A stretch of 64,000 nucleotides of DNA from JBCBKU01 sp965267475 (GTDB lineage Bacteria > Pseudomonadota > Alphaproteobacteria > Rhodobacterales > Rhodobacteraceae), in the NCBI GenBank assembly GCA_965267475.1, contig OZ254079.1, positions 2,480,001 through 2,544,000 on the forward strand. The letters are read 5' to 3'. The notes under the pieces are model-generated. The model was not told where the DNA came from and made no database searches. It saw only the letters and a program-made list of their open reading frames with translations. Every line of letters starts with the position of its first letter. Position 1 is the stretch's first letter. The translations under genes and the position numbers were made by a program. This document shows positions 17,071-25,018 of the stretch, piece after piece.

Positions 17071-18261
17071 TCAGACGCGCGTCACCTTCAACTTTGTCTT
17101 CAGGTCCGTCCGGCAAAAGGCATGCAGGAAACAGGTCTGTTCGGACACATCCAGCATGTCCCGTGCCACATCGTCCGCTTCATCGGTTTGCAGATGGACA
17201 TGGGTTTCGACCGGATCGGCCTCTCCCGCCTTGCCCGTTCCGCCTGAGGCGCCGCCAAGCGAGAAATGGGTGTCCTGGACGATGGAGTACTGCGGCAAAT
17301 CGAGATTTTCCATCGACGCCATGCGCCCGAATTGGGTCATGAAGCAGAACCCGATCCCGGCTGAGATGAAACTGACCGCATCGGGGGCCCGGCCCTGCCC
17401 GCCCGCCGCCGGAGATTCCTCGCTGAGAAAGCGGAAGATCGACCCGTGCGGGCTGTAAAGATGCTGTTCGATTTCCTTGATCCCATCTTCGCGCAGCGTG
17501 CAGATCGCCGCGGGGTTCAACGTCCGGTCCTGATGGTCGGTCAGGCTTGACGCTGCCGCTTGCGTTCCCTTTGCGACCTCTTTCTTGGGCGAGACGCCAA
17601 TGCGCTCGTTCAGCACCAGATCTGTGGGCTCTGCTTCTGGGGCGGCTCCTGTCGGATCAGGCACCACGGGTGCATCCAACGCCTCTGCCTGACCGGTTTC
17701 GATCTGGACCGCGTTCCTTGTCAGGGTGAACAGGCTCGGAAGCTTGCCGCGCATCAAACCGTTAAGGGGCGAGGCGTGGACGGCATTCATCAAAAGCTGG
17801 TTCAGAGCCGCATCATCGATATCGGTATCAACCTCAACCTCCAGCTCAACCGGAAGCGCGCCACCCACCATGGTCCGCTGCCGCATGGACCCTTGCATGG
17901 TGTAATAGTTGTTCTGGATCAGCTTCAGCTTGTTCAGCGTGACACCTTCCTGGGCGGCCAGAGCGGTGATTTCGTTCATATAGCTTGAGATCATGCCGGT
18001 CGTCAGAAAGGCTAGCGGGCACGGCGCCGCATCATGACCCGACAAATACGCGCCCTCATCGGAAACCAAGCGCCACATGGCGCCTGACCGGGCCGAGACC
18101 ACCAGCGCTTCCTTCTGAAAACCCGACAGCGACCGGACCCAGGTGCGCACCGCATCGCCGCGGCGGATATCGGGTGCAACCAGCCCCGTTGCCCCAGCAT
18201 TGGCAACCTTGAAGAACGGGCTTAACCCACTGGCTGCAATTATGTTTTCCCCAAGTTTCAT
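17071..18261 (-). CDS. Two-domain OsmC-like protein at the end of a TRAP operon
   Basis: This 396-residue protein appears to hold two OsmC/Ohr-type domains. The N-terminal copy (about residues 45-190) includes CPLAFLTTGMISSYMNEI and LEVEVDTDIDDAAL. The C-terminal copy (about 250-396) includes VSFISAGIGFCFMTQF and EQTCFLHAFC. Only the C-terminal copy carries the two-Cys pattern expected for peroxidase activity, Cys306 and Cys377; in the N-terminal copy the matching positions are TGM and HAS. OsmC proteins reduce organic hydroperoxides or bind acyl-type ligands in the cytoplasm. It follows dctM with a 24-bp gap, so it is probably co-expressed with the transporter. A Pro/Ala-rich linker joins the two halves. 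Confidence 0.7.
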   Translation of the reverse strand: MKLGENIIAASGLSPFFKVANAGATGLVAPDIRRGDAVRTWVRSLSGFQKEALVVSARSGAMWRLVSDEGAYLSGHDAAPCPLAFLTTGMISSYMNEITALAAQEGVTLNKLKLIQNNYYTMQGSMRQRTMVGGALPVELEVEVDTDIDDAALNQLLMNAVHASPLNGLMRGKLPSLFTLTRNAVQIETGQAEALDAPVVPDPTGAAPEAEPTDLVLNERIGVSPKKEVAKGTQAAASSLTDHQDRTLNPAAICTLREDGIKEIEQHLYSPHGSIFRFLSEESPAAGGQGRAPDAVSFISAGIGFCFMTQFGRMASMENLDLPQYSIVQDTHFSLGGASGGTGKAGEADPVETHVHLQTDEADDVARDMLDVSEQTCFLHAFCRTDLKTKLKVTRV

Positions 18262-18285
18262 GACAGATTCTCCGATTTTGGGCGG

Positions 18286-19590
18286 TCAACCGAACATCGT
18301 GTTCGGGAGCAACAGCGCGATGGATGGAAAAAGCAGAACCAGGATCATGGCCGCAAGCATGGCGAACCAGAACGGCCAGATCCCCCGAAAGATCGTATTC
18401 AGCGGCACGCCTTCGGCTATGCCTTTGACGACGAAGACATTGACGCCAACGGGTGGCGAAATCAGCCCCATCTCGAGGGCGATCACCATGAGGACACCGA
18501 ACCAGATCATGTCTATGCCCAAAGGCTCGATGATCGGCTGCACCAAGGGCACGGTCAAAACGAGGATTGCGAACCCATCCATGAACATGCCGAGCACGAT
18601 AAAGATCAGAAGAAAGGCCACGACGACCTGAAATCCGGTAAGGCCCAACCCCTCGACCCATTGCGACAGGGCAAAGGTGATGCCCGTGAAACCAATGAAA
18701 GTTTTGAAGACGAAGGCACCGAACAGGATCATGAAGACCGTGCCCGAGGATTTGAGCGTGCTGGTCGTAACCTCAACAAGGTTCGGGACGGTCAGTTTAC
18801 GCCGGATCGCCGTCACGACAACAGCAAGGAAGGCGCCAATCCCCGCCGCCTCGACCGCGGAGAATACGCCGGAGTATATCCCCCCAATGGTCAGCACGAT
18901 GATCCCGGTGATCCACCCGGCCCGTCCCATGGCGCGCCAGCGTTCGGACAATGGGACAGCCTCGGCATTGCCGGGCGCCTTCTCTGGATTGCGGCGGACG
19001 ACCAGCCAGATCGCGAAGATAAACAGCGAAGTCAGCAAAAGCCCCGGCAGGACGCCTGCCATGAACAGGCGGCCGATGCTCTCCTCGGTCAGGATCGCAT
19101 AGATCACGAAGCCAGCCGACGGCGGTATCAGAATGCCCAGGGTCCCGCCTGCGGCGATGGACCCGGTCGCCAGCCCGTTGTCATAATTGTACCGCTGCAT
19201 CTCGGGCAGCGAAACGCGGCCCATGGTAAGCGCGGCGGCAAGCGACGACCCGGACAAGGCCGAAAAGCCGGCGCAACCGACGACCGTCGCCGAGGCCAGA
19301 CCGCCTTTCAGGTGACCAAGCCAGGCATGGGCCGCGTCATAAAGATCTCGACTCATCCCGGACACGCCAGCAAGGTTTCCCATCAGGACGAAAAGAGGGA
19401 TGATCGTCAGCGGAAAGTTTGAAGCCTCGTTATAGATCTCGCCCGCAAGCTTCGGGACTGCCGCCTGCGGACGGATCATGTAGATCCCGACCGTCCCCAC
19501 AAGCATCATCGAAACGCCGACAGGCATTCGAATGAAGAGAAGCAGAAACAGGGCGGCAAAGCCCAGAATTGCAATTGTCGCGCCGTCCAT
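18286..19590 (-). CDS. TRAP transporter large permease subunit (DctM family), second system
   Basis: This 434-residue protein of normal DctM length has about twelve membrane segments. Characteristic blocks are GCAGFSALSGSSLAAALTMGRV, AAGGTLGILIPPSAGFVIYA, GMFMDGFAILVLTVPLVQP and LISPPVGVNVFVVKGI. It forms the transport pore with the DctQ protein just upstream; the ATG start overlaps the dctQ stop (ATGA). The upstream in-frame extension present on the strand is the dctQ gene read in another frame and is excluded. The ligand is unknown, but the binding protein and regulator differ from those of the first TRAP system. Confidence 0.92.
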   Translation of the reverse strand: MDGATIAILGFAALFLLLFIRMPVGVSMMLVGTVGIYMIRPQAAVPKLAGEIYNEASNFPLTIIPLFVLMGNLAGVSGMSRDLYDAAHAWLGHLKGGLASATVVGCAGFSALSGSSLAAALTMGRVSLPEMQRYNYDNGLATGSIAAGGTLGILIPPSAGFVIYAILTEESIGRLFMAGVLPGLLLTSLFIFAIWLVVRRNPEKAPGNAEAVPLSERWRAMGRAGWITGIIVLTIGGIYSGVFSAVEAAGIGAFLAVVVTAIRRKLTVPNLVEVTTSTLKSSGTVFMILFGAFVFKTFIGFTGITFALSQWVEGLGLTGFQVVVAFLLIFIVLGMFMDGFAILVLTVPLVQPIIEPLGIDMIWFGVLMVIALEMGLISPPVGVNVFVVKGIAEGVPLNTIFRGIWPFWFAMLAAMILVLLFPSIALLLPNTMFG

Positions 19591-20123
19591 CAGTCGGTGA
19601 TCTCGTTGGGGTCCTCGCCCCAGAAGTGCCAAAGACCGATCAGAAATTGCACCGCGACATGGGCGGTGTAGACGCCCAGACAAACGCCGAGGAAGTAGTA
19701 AAAGGGCCGGTGTTCGATTGAGAAGTTATTGGTAATACAGGCCTTTTCGATGCCACAGGCTTTGGCAAAAAGCGCATAGGTCGCAAGACCGGCAATGGCC
19801 ACCGTCAAAACTCGCATGATTGCATCGGTCCATCGGGTCAGGCCGCGCCCAGCCACAAGGCTGATCACATTGACGCTGACATGGCTGCCTTGCCGGGCGC
19901 CGAAAGCCACGGCCGATCCAGCGACCAGGGTAAGCGTCACCACGGAAAGATCGCTGATCCCGAAAATCGGATCGTTCAAACCATAGCGCCAGATGACCGC
20001 CACCATGGTGATCCCCATCAAGCCAAATATGCCCAGGCCTCCGATCACGGCAAGCAGCCCGGCCAAACGACCGAGCTGCCTGTCCGCCCAGAGAAGCGCG
20101 CCGGGCGTTTCGCCTGTGGTCAC
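19590..20123 (-). CDS. TRAP transporter small permease subunit (DctQ family), second system
   Basis: This 177-residue protein has four predicted membrane helices (about residues 20-42, 60-80, 98-120 and 140-162). DLSVVTLTLVAGSAVAFGARQGSHVSVNVI corresponds to the conserved second helix and following loop of DctQ, and the start overlaps the end of the binding-protein gene by 4 bp. A CGIEKACITNN loop between helices three and four has two Cys and is unusually polar for the family. It works as the structural partner of the DctM subunit. Confidence 0.9.
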   Translation of the reverse strand: MTTGETPGALLWADRQLGRLAGLLAVIGGLGIFGLMGITMVAVIWRYGLNDPIFGISDLSVVTLTLVAGSAVAFGARQGSHVSVNVISLVAGRGLTRWTDAIMRVLTVAIAGLATYALFAKACGIEKACITNNFSIEHRPFYYFLGVCLGVYTAHVAVQFLIGLWHFWGEDPNEITD

Positions 20124-21109
20124 GAGCCGCCGTCTCCGGCCATCAACTGCATGATTTCCCCAACGGTCGAGGACCCGGCAGGTTGCGCCTTCACCTCATC
20201 CAGGACGGGCTGGATCTGGGCAAGCCACCTGGCCTTTTCATCCTCGGACAGCTCGATCATCTCGACGCCTTCCTCGGCGGCAAGCTTTAGACCGCCGCCC
20301 GCAGCCTTGTCATAGAAAGACCCGCCCGCCTGGGACAAAGACGTCTCTGCCGCGGCATCGACCCAGCCCTTCTGCTCATCGGACAGACCGTTGTAGACGT
20401 CGTTGTTCATCAACAGAACGAAGGCCGAGCCGGATCCCGGAAACCAGGTGGTGATGTAGTTGCCGGGCTCTTGCAGTTTGAAGGATCGGATGGCCGATGG
20501 TCCGATGGCAATGGCATCAATCACGCCGTTGGTCAGGTTCTGGTTGATCACATTGACCGGCTGCGCCACGGCCGAGGCACCCAAGGCTTCGACAATTGGC
20601 AAATCCGATTTGTTGGTGACCCGGATCTTCATCCCGGCCAGATCCTCAAGTGTTCGAACCGGCTTGTCCCGCGTGATCAGGACCGGCGGCGCATTGGCCC
20701 AGATTGCCAAAAGCTTGGCATCATATTCGGCCTCAAGCGTGGATCGGGCCCTCAGAAGTGCCTCGGTGCAAGCCGATGCGCTGTCACAGACACCAGGAAG
20801 ACCAACGACTTGTGTCATCGGAAAAACCTCACCGGTATAGCCCGGCAAGGTGAAGACGATATCGGCCACACCGTCCAGCAAGATTGCATATTGCTTGGGC
20901 GGCACCGAGTTCAGCGCGCCGCCCGGGAATTGCTGCACCGTCAGTTCGCCCCCCGACAACTCGGCCAGCTTGTCCGCAAAAGGTGTGAAAACGGCGGCAT
21001 TCATCGGGTGCTTCGGCCCCATAAAATACGCCAAACTCAGATCCTTAGCGGCCGCCACGCCCCCAAAGGCAAGGCCCGCGACTGTCGCTGCTGTCAATAA
21101 TGCTTTCAT
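20120..21109 (-). CDS. TRAP transporter solute-binding protein (DctP family), second system
   Basis: This 329-residue receptor has a signal peptide (MKALLTAATVAGLAFGGVAAA, cleavage before KDLS) and the DctP-type body. FTPFADKLAELSGGELTV, the ADIVFTLPGYTGEVFPM ligand loop, and LAGMKIRVTNKSD with the conserved Arg are all present. VCDSASACTEAL holds a Cys pair that may form a periplasmic disulfide, not usual in the family. ATG 21109 follows a GGGAGGATCAC ribosome site; the longer in-frame reading starts inside the regulatory region. It is the first gene of a dctP-dctQ-dctM-osmC-like operon. Confidence 0.92.
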   Translation of the reverse strand: MKALLTAATVAGLAFGGVAAAKDLSLAYFMGPKHPMNAAVFTPFADKLAELSGGELTVQQFPGGALNSVPPKQYAILLDGVADIVFTLPGYTGEVFPMTQVVGLPGVCDSASACTEALLRARSTLEAEYDAKLLAIWANAPPVLITRDKPVRTLEDLAGMKIRVTNKSDLPIVEALGASAVAQPVNVINQNLTNGVIDAIAIGPSAIRSFKLQEPGNYITTWFPGSGSAFVLLMNNDVYNGLSDEQKGWVDAAAETSLSQAGGSFYDKAAGGGLKLAAEEGVEMIELSEDEKARWLAQIQPVLDEVKAQPAGSSTVGEIMQLMAGDGGS

Positions 21110-21216
21110 GTGATCCTCCCTTTTATCCCTGCGGCGCGATGTCTGGCTGCGGCCCGATCGGTGTCGTGGAAAAGCACGAAATCTCGACCGACTCGCTTTG
21201 CCGCCATCGGCACTTT

Positions 21217-21285
21217 GGATACATAATTGCGAGGTTTCGCGGATTATCAACGAGTATTTGCGTCAATCGCGATGTTTATGTATCC
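21217..21285. promoter_or_regulatory. Paired inverted repeat between TRAP operon and GntR gene, candidate operator
   Basis: GGATACATAA at 21217-21226 is matched by its exact reverse complement TTATGTATCC at 21276-21285. The pair lies in the 200-bp divergent region between the second dctP gene and the GntR regulator gene. GntR/FCD regulators typically bind short dyads with GTAT/ATAC cores, and two separated half-sites would allow looping or control of both promoters. The assignment to the adjacent regulator is inference. Confidence 0.5.
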
Positions 21286-21309
21286 GATATCGACAGAAAT
21301 GGAGGGACC

Positions 21310-22017
21310 ATGCCATCCAGTGCCGAACGCGTCCTGGCGGTTGTCAGGGGTCAGATCCTGCGCCGAGAACGCCGGCCCGGCGACAAGATAAGCGAAGTCG
21401 GCGTGGCCGCGGAAATGGACGTGTCGCGCACGCCCGCTCGGACCGCGCTGGCGGCGCTTGCTGCCGAAGGGCTGATTGAAAAGCGCGAAGGGCGCGGATT
21501 CACGATCCGCTCGATCCCGGTGGCGGATCTGGCCAATTCGATCGAGGTCAGATCGGTTCTGGAAGGCCTTGCAGCCCGCACCATGGCCGAGAACGGGATG
21601 ACCGAACAAGCCGAAGCCACACTTTTGAAATCGATCTCGATCAGCCAGGCCGTGCTCGACAGCGAGGATCCCGACACCGATTTCATCGGCGGCTATACCG
21701 AGGCCAATCAGATGTTCCACGAGACGATCATGCGGGACTGCGGCAACGATCTGATCGCCTATGTTTTCGAACGGATCGCCATGCTGCCGATGACGGCACT
21801 TGGCACGCTGGCCTTCGACAAATCAATATATGTGCGAGAGCGGATGCGCCTAACCGTCGGACATTCCCAACATGTAATCCTGTTCGACGCCTTGAAGAAC
21901 CGCGATGGTCAACGGGCCGAGGCGATGATGCGCGAACATTCGAAGGCCACGTTGAACTACACCGATCTTTTCGTGAACAAGGTTTATGATCAGGCCGCGA
22001 AACGAAGGCGGCATTGA
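21310..22017 (+). CDS. GntR-family transcriptional regulator (FCD subfamily)
   Basis: This 235-residue regulator has an N-terminal winged helix-turn-helix (RRPGDKISEVGVAAEMDVSRTPARTALAALAAEGLIEKREGRGF in overview, residues 20-65). An all-helical FCD ligand domain follows; its FHETIMRDCGN and VGHSQHVILFDALKNRDG helices carry the His residues that usually bind a metal and an organic acid. It starts at ATG 21310 after GGAGGGACC. Being divergent from the TRAP-OsmC operon, it probably represses it in the absence of the transported acid and regulates itself through the inverted repeat upstream. Confidence 0.88.
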   Translation: MPSSAERVLAVVRGQILRRERRPGDKISEVGVAAEMDVSRTPARTALAALAAEGLIEKREGRGFTIRSIPVADLANSIEVRSVLEGLAARTMAENGMTEQAEATLLKSISISQAVLDSEDPDTDFIGGYTEANQMFHETIMRDCGNDLIAYVFERIAMLPMTALGTLAFDKSIYVRERMRLTVGHSQHVILFDALKNRDGQRAEAMMREHSKATLNYTDLFVNKVYDQAAKRRRH

Positions 22018-22098
22018 TTGGCCCCGTCGTGGGCCGTCAACCGGACGCCAAGACGACCTTGACGCCCAGGGGTCAGTCCAATACCCAACCGAGGTTTG

Positions 22099-22172
22099 GC
22101 GGGTATGGTGAAAAGGTATCACGCGAGCTTCCCAAGCTTAAGTTACGGGTTCGATTCCCGTTACCCGCTCCA
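22099..22172 (+). tRNA. tRNA-Gly(CCC)
   Basis: The 74-nt sequence folds as a cloverleaf. The acceptor stem GCGGGTA pairs perfectly with TACCCGC, the D-arm is GTGA/TCAC with an AAAGGTA loop, the T-arm is ACGGG TTCGATT CCCGT, and CCA is encoded. The anticodon loop TTCCCAA gives anticodon CCC at 22131-22133, hence glycine GGG codons. In the anticodon stem the outermost pair is a C-A mismatch (22124/22140) followed by a G-T wobble, which weakens it relative to a standard tRNA. Confidence 0.93.
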
Positions 22173-22232
22173 GGCGCCAAATAATTTGTAGGAAATTTTT
22201 TGCACGATTTCTGACACAGAAATCGCCACCGC

Positions 22233-22733
22233 ATGATGGCAATGTCCGAGGTTCGATCCGTGAGCGACTATCTATCGCCCCTTTTCGTCGATGACCTGGC
22301 CGCCCTAGGCATCCCCACGCCCTGGCGGTTCGGGCAGATGGACCGTGTTCGCTTCTATGAGATCGACGCGCTCGGCCATGTGAACAACACCGCCTATCTT
22401 CGGTGGTTTGAGACTCTGCGGGTCGAATGGTTCAAGGCCTATGGCTTCTCGTGGTATGGCCCGGACGATCCAACCTTCGTTCTTCGGTCTGTGACCTGCG
22501 ACTATCACGCGCCGATGTTTTTGCACGAAACCTACACCGTTTGTTGCCGGGTCGAGAGCCTGCGCAACACATCCTTTCGCAAGGAATATGCGGTCTTCTC
22601 AGGCGGTGAGTTGCGCGTGAGCGGAAGCACCGTCGTGGTCATGACCGACAAGGCAGGAACAACCAAGATCCCCCTGAGCGAGAGCATGCGACAGACCCTC
22701 CTTGACCGGGACGGGGCAACGGACGCGCGCTAG
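22233..22733 (+). CDS. Acyl-CoA thioesterase, 4HBT hotdog fold
   Basis: This 166-residue protein shows the 4-hydroxybenzoyl-CoA thioesterase pattern. RVRFYEIDALGHVNNTAYLRWFE contains the catalytic-type Asp (EIDALGHVNN) and helix start, followed by FVLRSVTCDYHAPMFLHETYTV and the C-terminal strands. Such cytoplasmic enzymes hydrolyse short acyl-CoA esters as tetramers. The first ATG, 22233, and a second at 22242 are equally plausible. The gene ends 4 bp inside the convergent pgi gene's 3' end, so the two are on opposite strands and unlinked in expression. Confidence 0.85.
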   Translation: MMAMSEVRSVSDYLSPLFVDDLAALGIPTPWRFGQMDRVRFYEIDALGHVNNTAYLRWFETLRVEWFKAYGFSWYGPDDPTFVLRSVTCDYHAPMFLHETYTVCCRVESLRNTSFRKEYAVFSGGELRVSGSTVVVMTDKAGTTKIPLSESMRQTLLDRDGATDAR

Positions 22734-24346
22734 GCGCCAGACTGGGTCCGGATCTGGGCAATCAACGCCTGGGTCGACGCGTCCTTGCCGGTCGCATCTG
22801 CATCCCCCGCCACCACCGGTTCAAGTGACTTGGCGAGTTCTTTGCCCAATTCGACGCCCCACTGATCGAAGGAATTGATGCCCAGCATGACGCCTTCGAC
22901 GAACACCCGGTGTTCGTATAGCGCGATGATCTGACCCAGCACGAAAGGCGTAAGCTTCGGATAAATCAGCGTGGTTGAGGGCCTGTTTCCCGGAAAAACC
23001 CTGTGGCGGGCCTGGCGTTCCTGCTCGGCCCCGTCCAGACCCTTCGCGGCCATCAATGCCATGGCCTCATCCAAACTACGGCCACGCATCAACGCTTCGG
23101 ACTGGGCCAGACAATTGGCGATCAGCAAGCGATGGTGATGGGCCAGTTCCGGGTGATGCCCCTCGGCGCCCACCATGAATTCGCAAGGGATCACCCGCGT
23201 GCCCTGATGGATCAGTTGATAAAATGCGTGCTGACCGTTCGTCCCGGGCTCGCCCCAAACCACCGGGCCGGACTCAACCTCAAGATCCGCGCCATCCATC
23301 GACACGCGCTTGCCATTCGATTCCATCTCAAGCTGCTGAAGATAGGCCGGCAGCCGCGCCAGCCTGTTCTCATAAGGCAAAACCGCGCGCGTGGCATGGC
23401 CGAGGCCCTGGTTGTGCCAAATTCCTACCAAAGCAAGCATGACTGGCAGGTTCTCAAGCGGGGCTGCAGATCGGAAATGCAGGTCCATTGCCGCACCACC
23501 CGCCAGAAAAGCGCGAAACGCATCGGCCCCCACACCGAGCATCAGCGACAAGCCGATCGGTCCCCAGACGGAATAGCGACCGCCCACCCAATCTTCGAAC
23601 CCGAAGACCCGCGCCGGATCGATCCCGAAGGCGGCCGTTTTCTCAACCGCGCTGGATAACGCGGCGAAGTGATTGCCTGCCTGCGCCTCACCCACCCCTT
23701 CAATCAGCCAGCGCTGCGCGGTTTCGGCGTTCGTCATCGTCTCGATGGTCGTAAAGGTCTTCGATGCCACAATGACCAAGGTTGTCGCCGGATCGAGCCC
23801 CTGGAGCGCATCGAACACATCCGCCCCGTCGACATTGGACACAAAATGACAGCGCGGACCGTCCGCATAAGGTATAAGCGCGCGATACGCCATTGCAGGA
23901 CCCAGATCGGACCCGCCGATGCCGATGTTCACGACATCGGTGAACGGGCCGCCCGTGCCCGCGACGTCGCCCGACCGGACGCCATCGGCAAAGGCCGCCA
24001 TCGCCGCAAGCGTATCCCGCACTTCTGGCAACACGTCTTCGCCGTCGACCAGCACAGGATCGCCGGACACGCCACGCAATGCGGTATGCAGGACCGCGCG
24101 GTCTTCGGTTTCATTGATCTTTGCGCCAGCAAACATGGCATCGCGCCGGGCGGGCCCGTCTGCAGCCTGATACATCGCAATCAGATGGTCCCTGTCGCCC
24201 GCATCGATCTGCGTCTTGGCATAGTCGAAATAAAGATCGCCGGCCTGAACGGTAAAGTCTTTGGCCCGCTTGGCATCCAAGAGGCCAAGGATCGATCGGT
24301 CCCGCGCAGCTTCGGCCCGTGCTTTCAGGTCTGTCCAGCCCATCAT
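22730..24346 (-). CDS. pgi: Glucose-6-phosphate isomerase
   Basis: This 538-residue enzyme interconverts glucose-6-phosphate and fructose-6-phosphate. The family blocks are all present: VNIGIGGSDLGPAMAYRAL, VIVASKTFTTIETMTNA, FEDWVGGRYSVWGPIGLSL, the catalytic Glu in QQLEMESNGKRV and the His in NGQHAFYQLIHQGT, then FDQWGVELGKELAKSL near the C-terminus. It is the third gene of the zwf-pgl-pgi operon, with its start one codon after the pgl stop. The start is either ATG 24346 or the adjacent ATG 24343, behind GGAG. Confidence 0.97.
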   Translation of the reverse strand: MMGWTDLKARAEAARDRSILGLLDAKRAKDFTVQAGDLYFDYAKTQIDAGDRDHLIAMYQAADGPARRDAMFAGAKINETEDRAVLHTALRGVSGDPVLVDGEDVLPEVRDTLAAMAAFADGVRSGDVAGTGGPFTDVVNIGIGGSDLGPAMAYRALIPYADGPRCHFVSNVDGADVFDALQGLDPATTLVIVASKTFTTIETMTNAETAQRWLIEGVGEAQAGNHFAALSSAVEKTAAFGIDPARVFGFEDWVGGRYSVWGPIGLSLMLGVGADAFRAFLAGGAAMDLHFRSAAPLENLPVMLALVGIWHNQGLGHATRAVLPYENRLARLPAYLQQLEMESNGKRVSMDGADLEVESGPVVWGEPGTNGQHAFYQLIHQGTRVIPCEFMVGAEGHHPELAHHHRLLIANCLAQSEALMRGRSLDEAMALMAAKGLDGAEQERQARHRVFPGNRPSTTLIYPKLTPFVLGQIIALYEHRVFVEGVMLGINSFDQWGVELGKELAKSLEPVVAGDADATGKDASTQALIAQIRTQSGA

Positions 24347-25018
24347 CTACTCCGCCCAGTGCACCGTTGCATTTGCCCAAACCGCATGAACCGGCGCATC
24401 CATCGGATCAAGGTGCCCTGCCCGATCCAGAGCGTCGCGTTTGTCCTGCCCGGTGATTAGGATGTGTTTCGACATCGCACCTGACAGAACCGGCGCGGTC
24501 AAGGTCACACGCGGTTCGCCGGCACCAGGCGCTCGCATCGGCAGGACGGGCGGCGCAGATCCGTCGAGCCCTTCAGCCAGGCGATCGGCCCCGGGAAAAA
24601 GCGAGGCCGTGTGCATGTCGGCCCCCATCCCCAGAAGGAGAACCGAGATCGGCAGATGCGGCGACACCAAAGCCGCCAAATCCTCTAAAGCGTCTTCAGG
24701 GTTGTCGGTTTCGGCGTAGAGCGGCACGTACTCTGCCGCCTCAGCACGATCGATAAGAAGCCGCTCCCTCAAAAGCCGCGTGTTCGAACGGTCGGACGTC
24801 TCAGGCACCCAGCGTTCATCGGTCAGCATGACCCGGACTCGCGCCCAATCGAGATCCGCCGCACATAAGCTGTCGAAGACTGGGCCGGGCGTCGTTCCAC
24901 CTGGTACCGCCAGCGACGCGGTCTCGTGGTTCAAAAGCGCATTCTTCAACTCTCCTGCCAACCGGTTGGCAAGATTGATCATCATCATTTCGCGATCAGG
25001 ATATTCGACGATGTTCAT
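24347..25018 (-). CDS. pgl: 6-phosphogluconolactonase
   Basis: This 223-residue protein belongs to the DevB/Pgl type. LAVPGGTTPGPVFDSL is the phosphate-binding N-terminal loop, VMLTDERWVPETSDRSNTRL holds the catalytic region, and LLGMGADMHTASLFPGADRLAEG holds a conserved loop. In many members the M of GMGADMHTAS is G or D and the H is the general base. It hydrolyses 6-phosphogluconolactone made by Zwf. It overlaps zwf by 4 bp and precedes pgi directly, the usual order in Rhodobacteraceae. Confidence 0.95.
   Translation of the reverse strand: MNIVEYPDREMMMINLANRLAGELKNALLNHETASLAVPGGTTPGPVFDSLCAADLDWARVRVMLTDERWVPETSDRSNTRLLRERLLIDRAEAAEYVPLYAETDNPEDALEDLAALVSPHLPISVLLLGMGADMHTASLFPGADRLAEGLDGSAPPVLPMRAPGAGEPRVTLTAPVLSGAMSKHILITGQDKRDALDRAGHLDPMDAPVHAVWANATVHWAE

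Noticed and set aside
22086..22172. tRNA-Gly as an attachment site of an integrated element
   Set aside because: No integrase gene lies nearby and no repeat of the tRNA 3' end was noticed in the flanking sequence.
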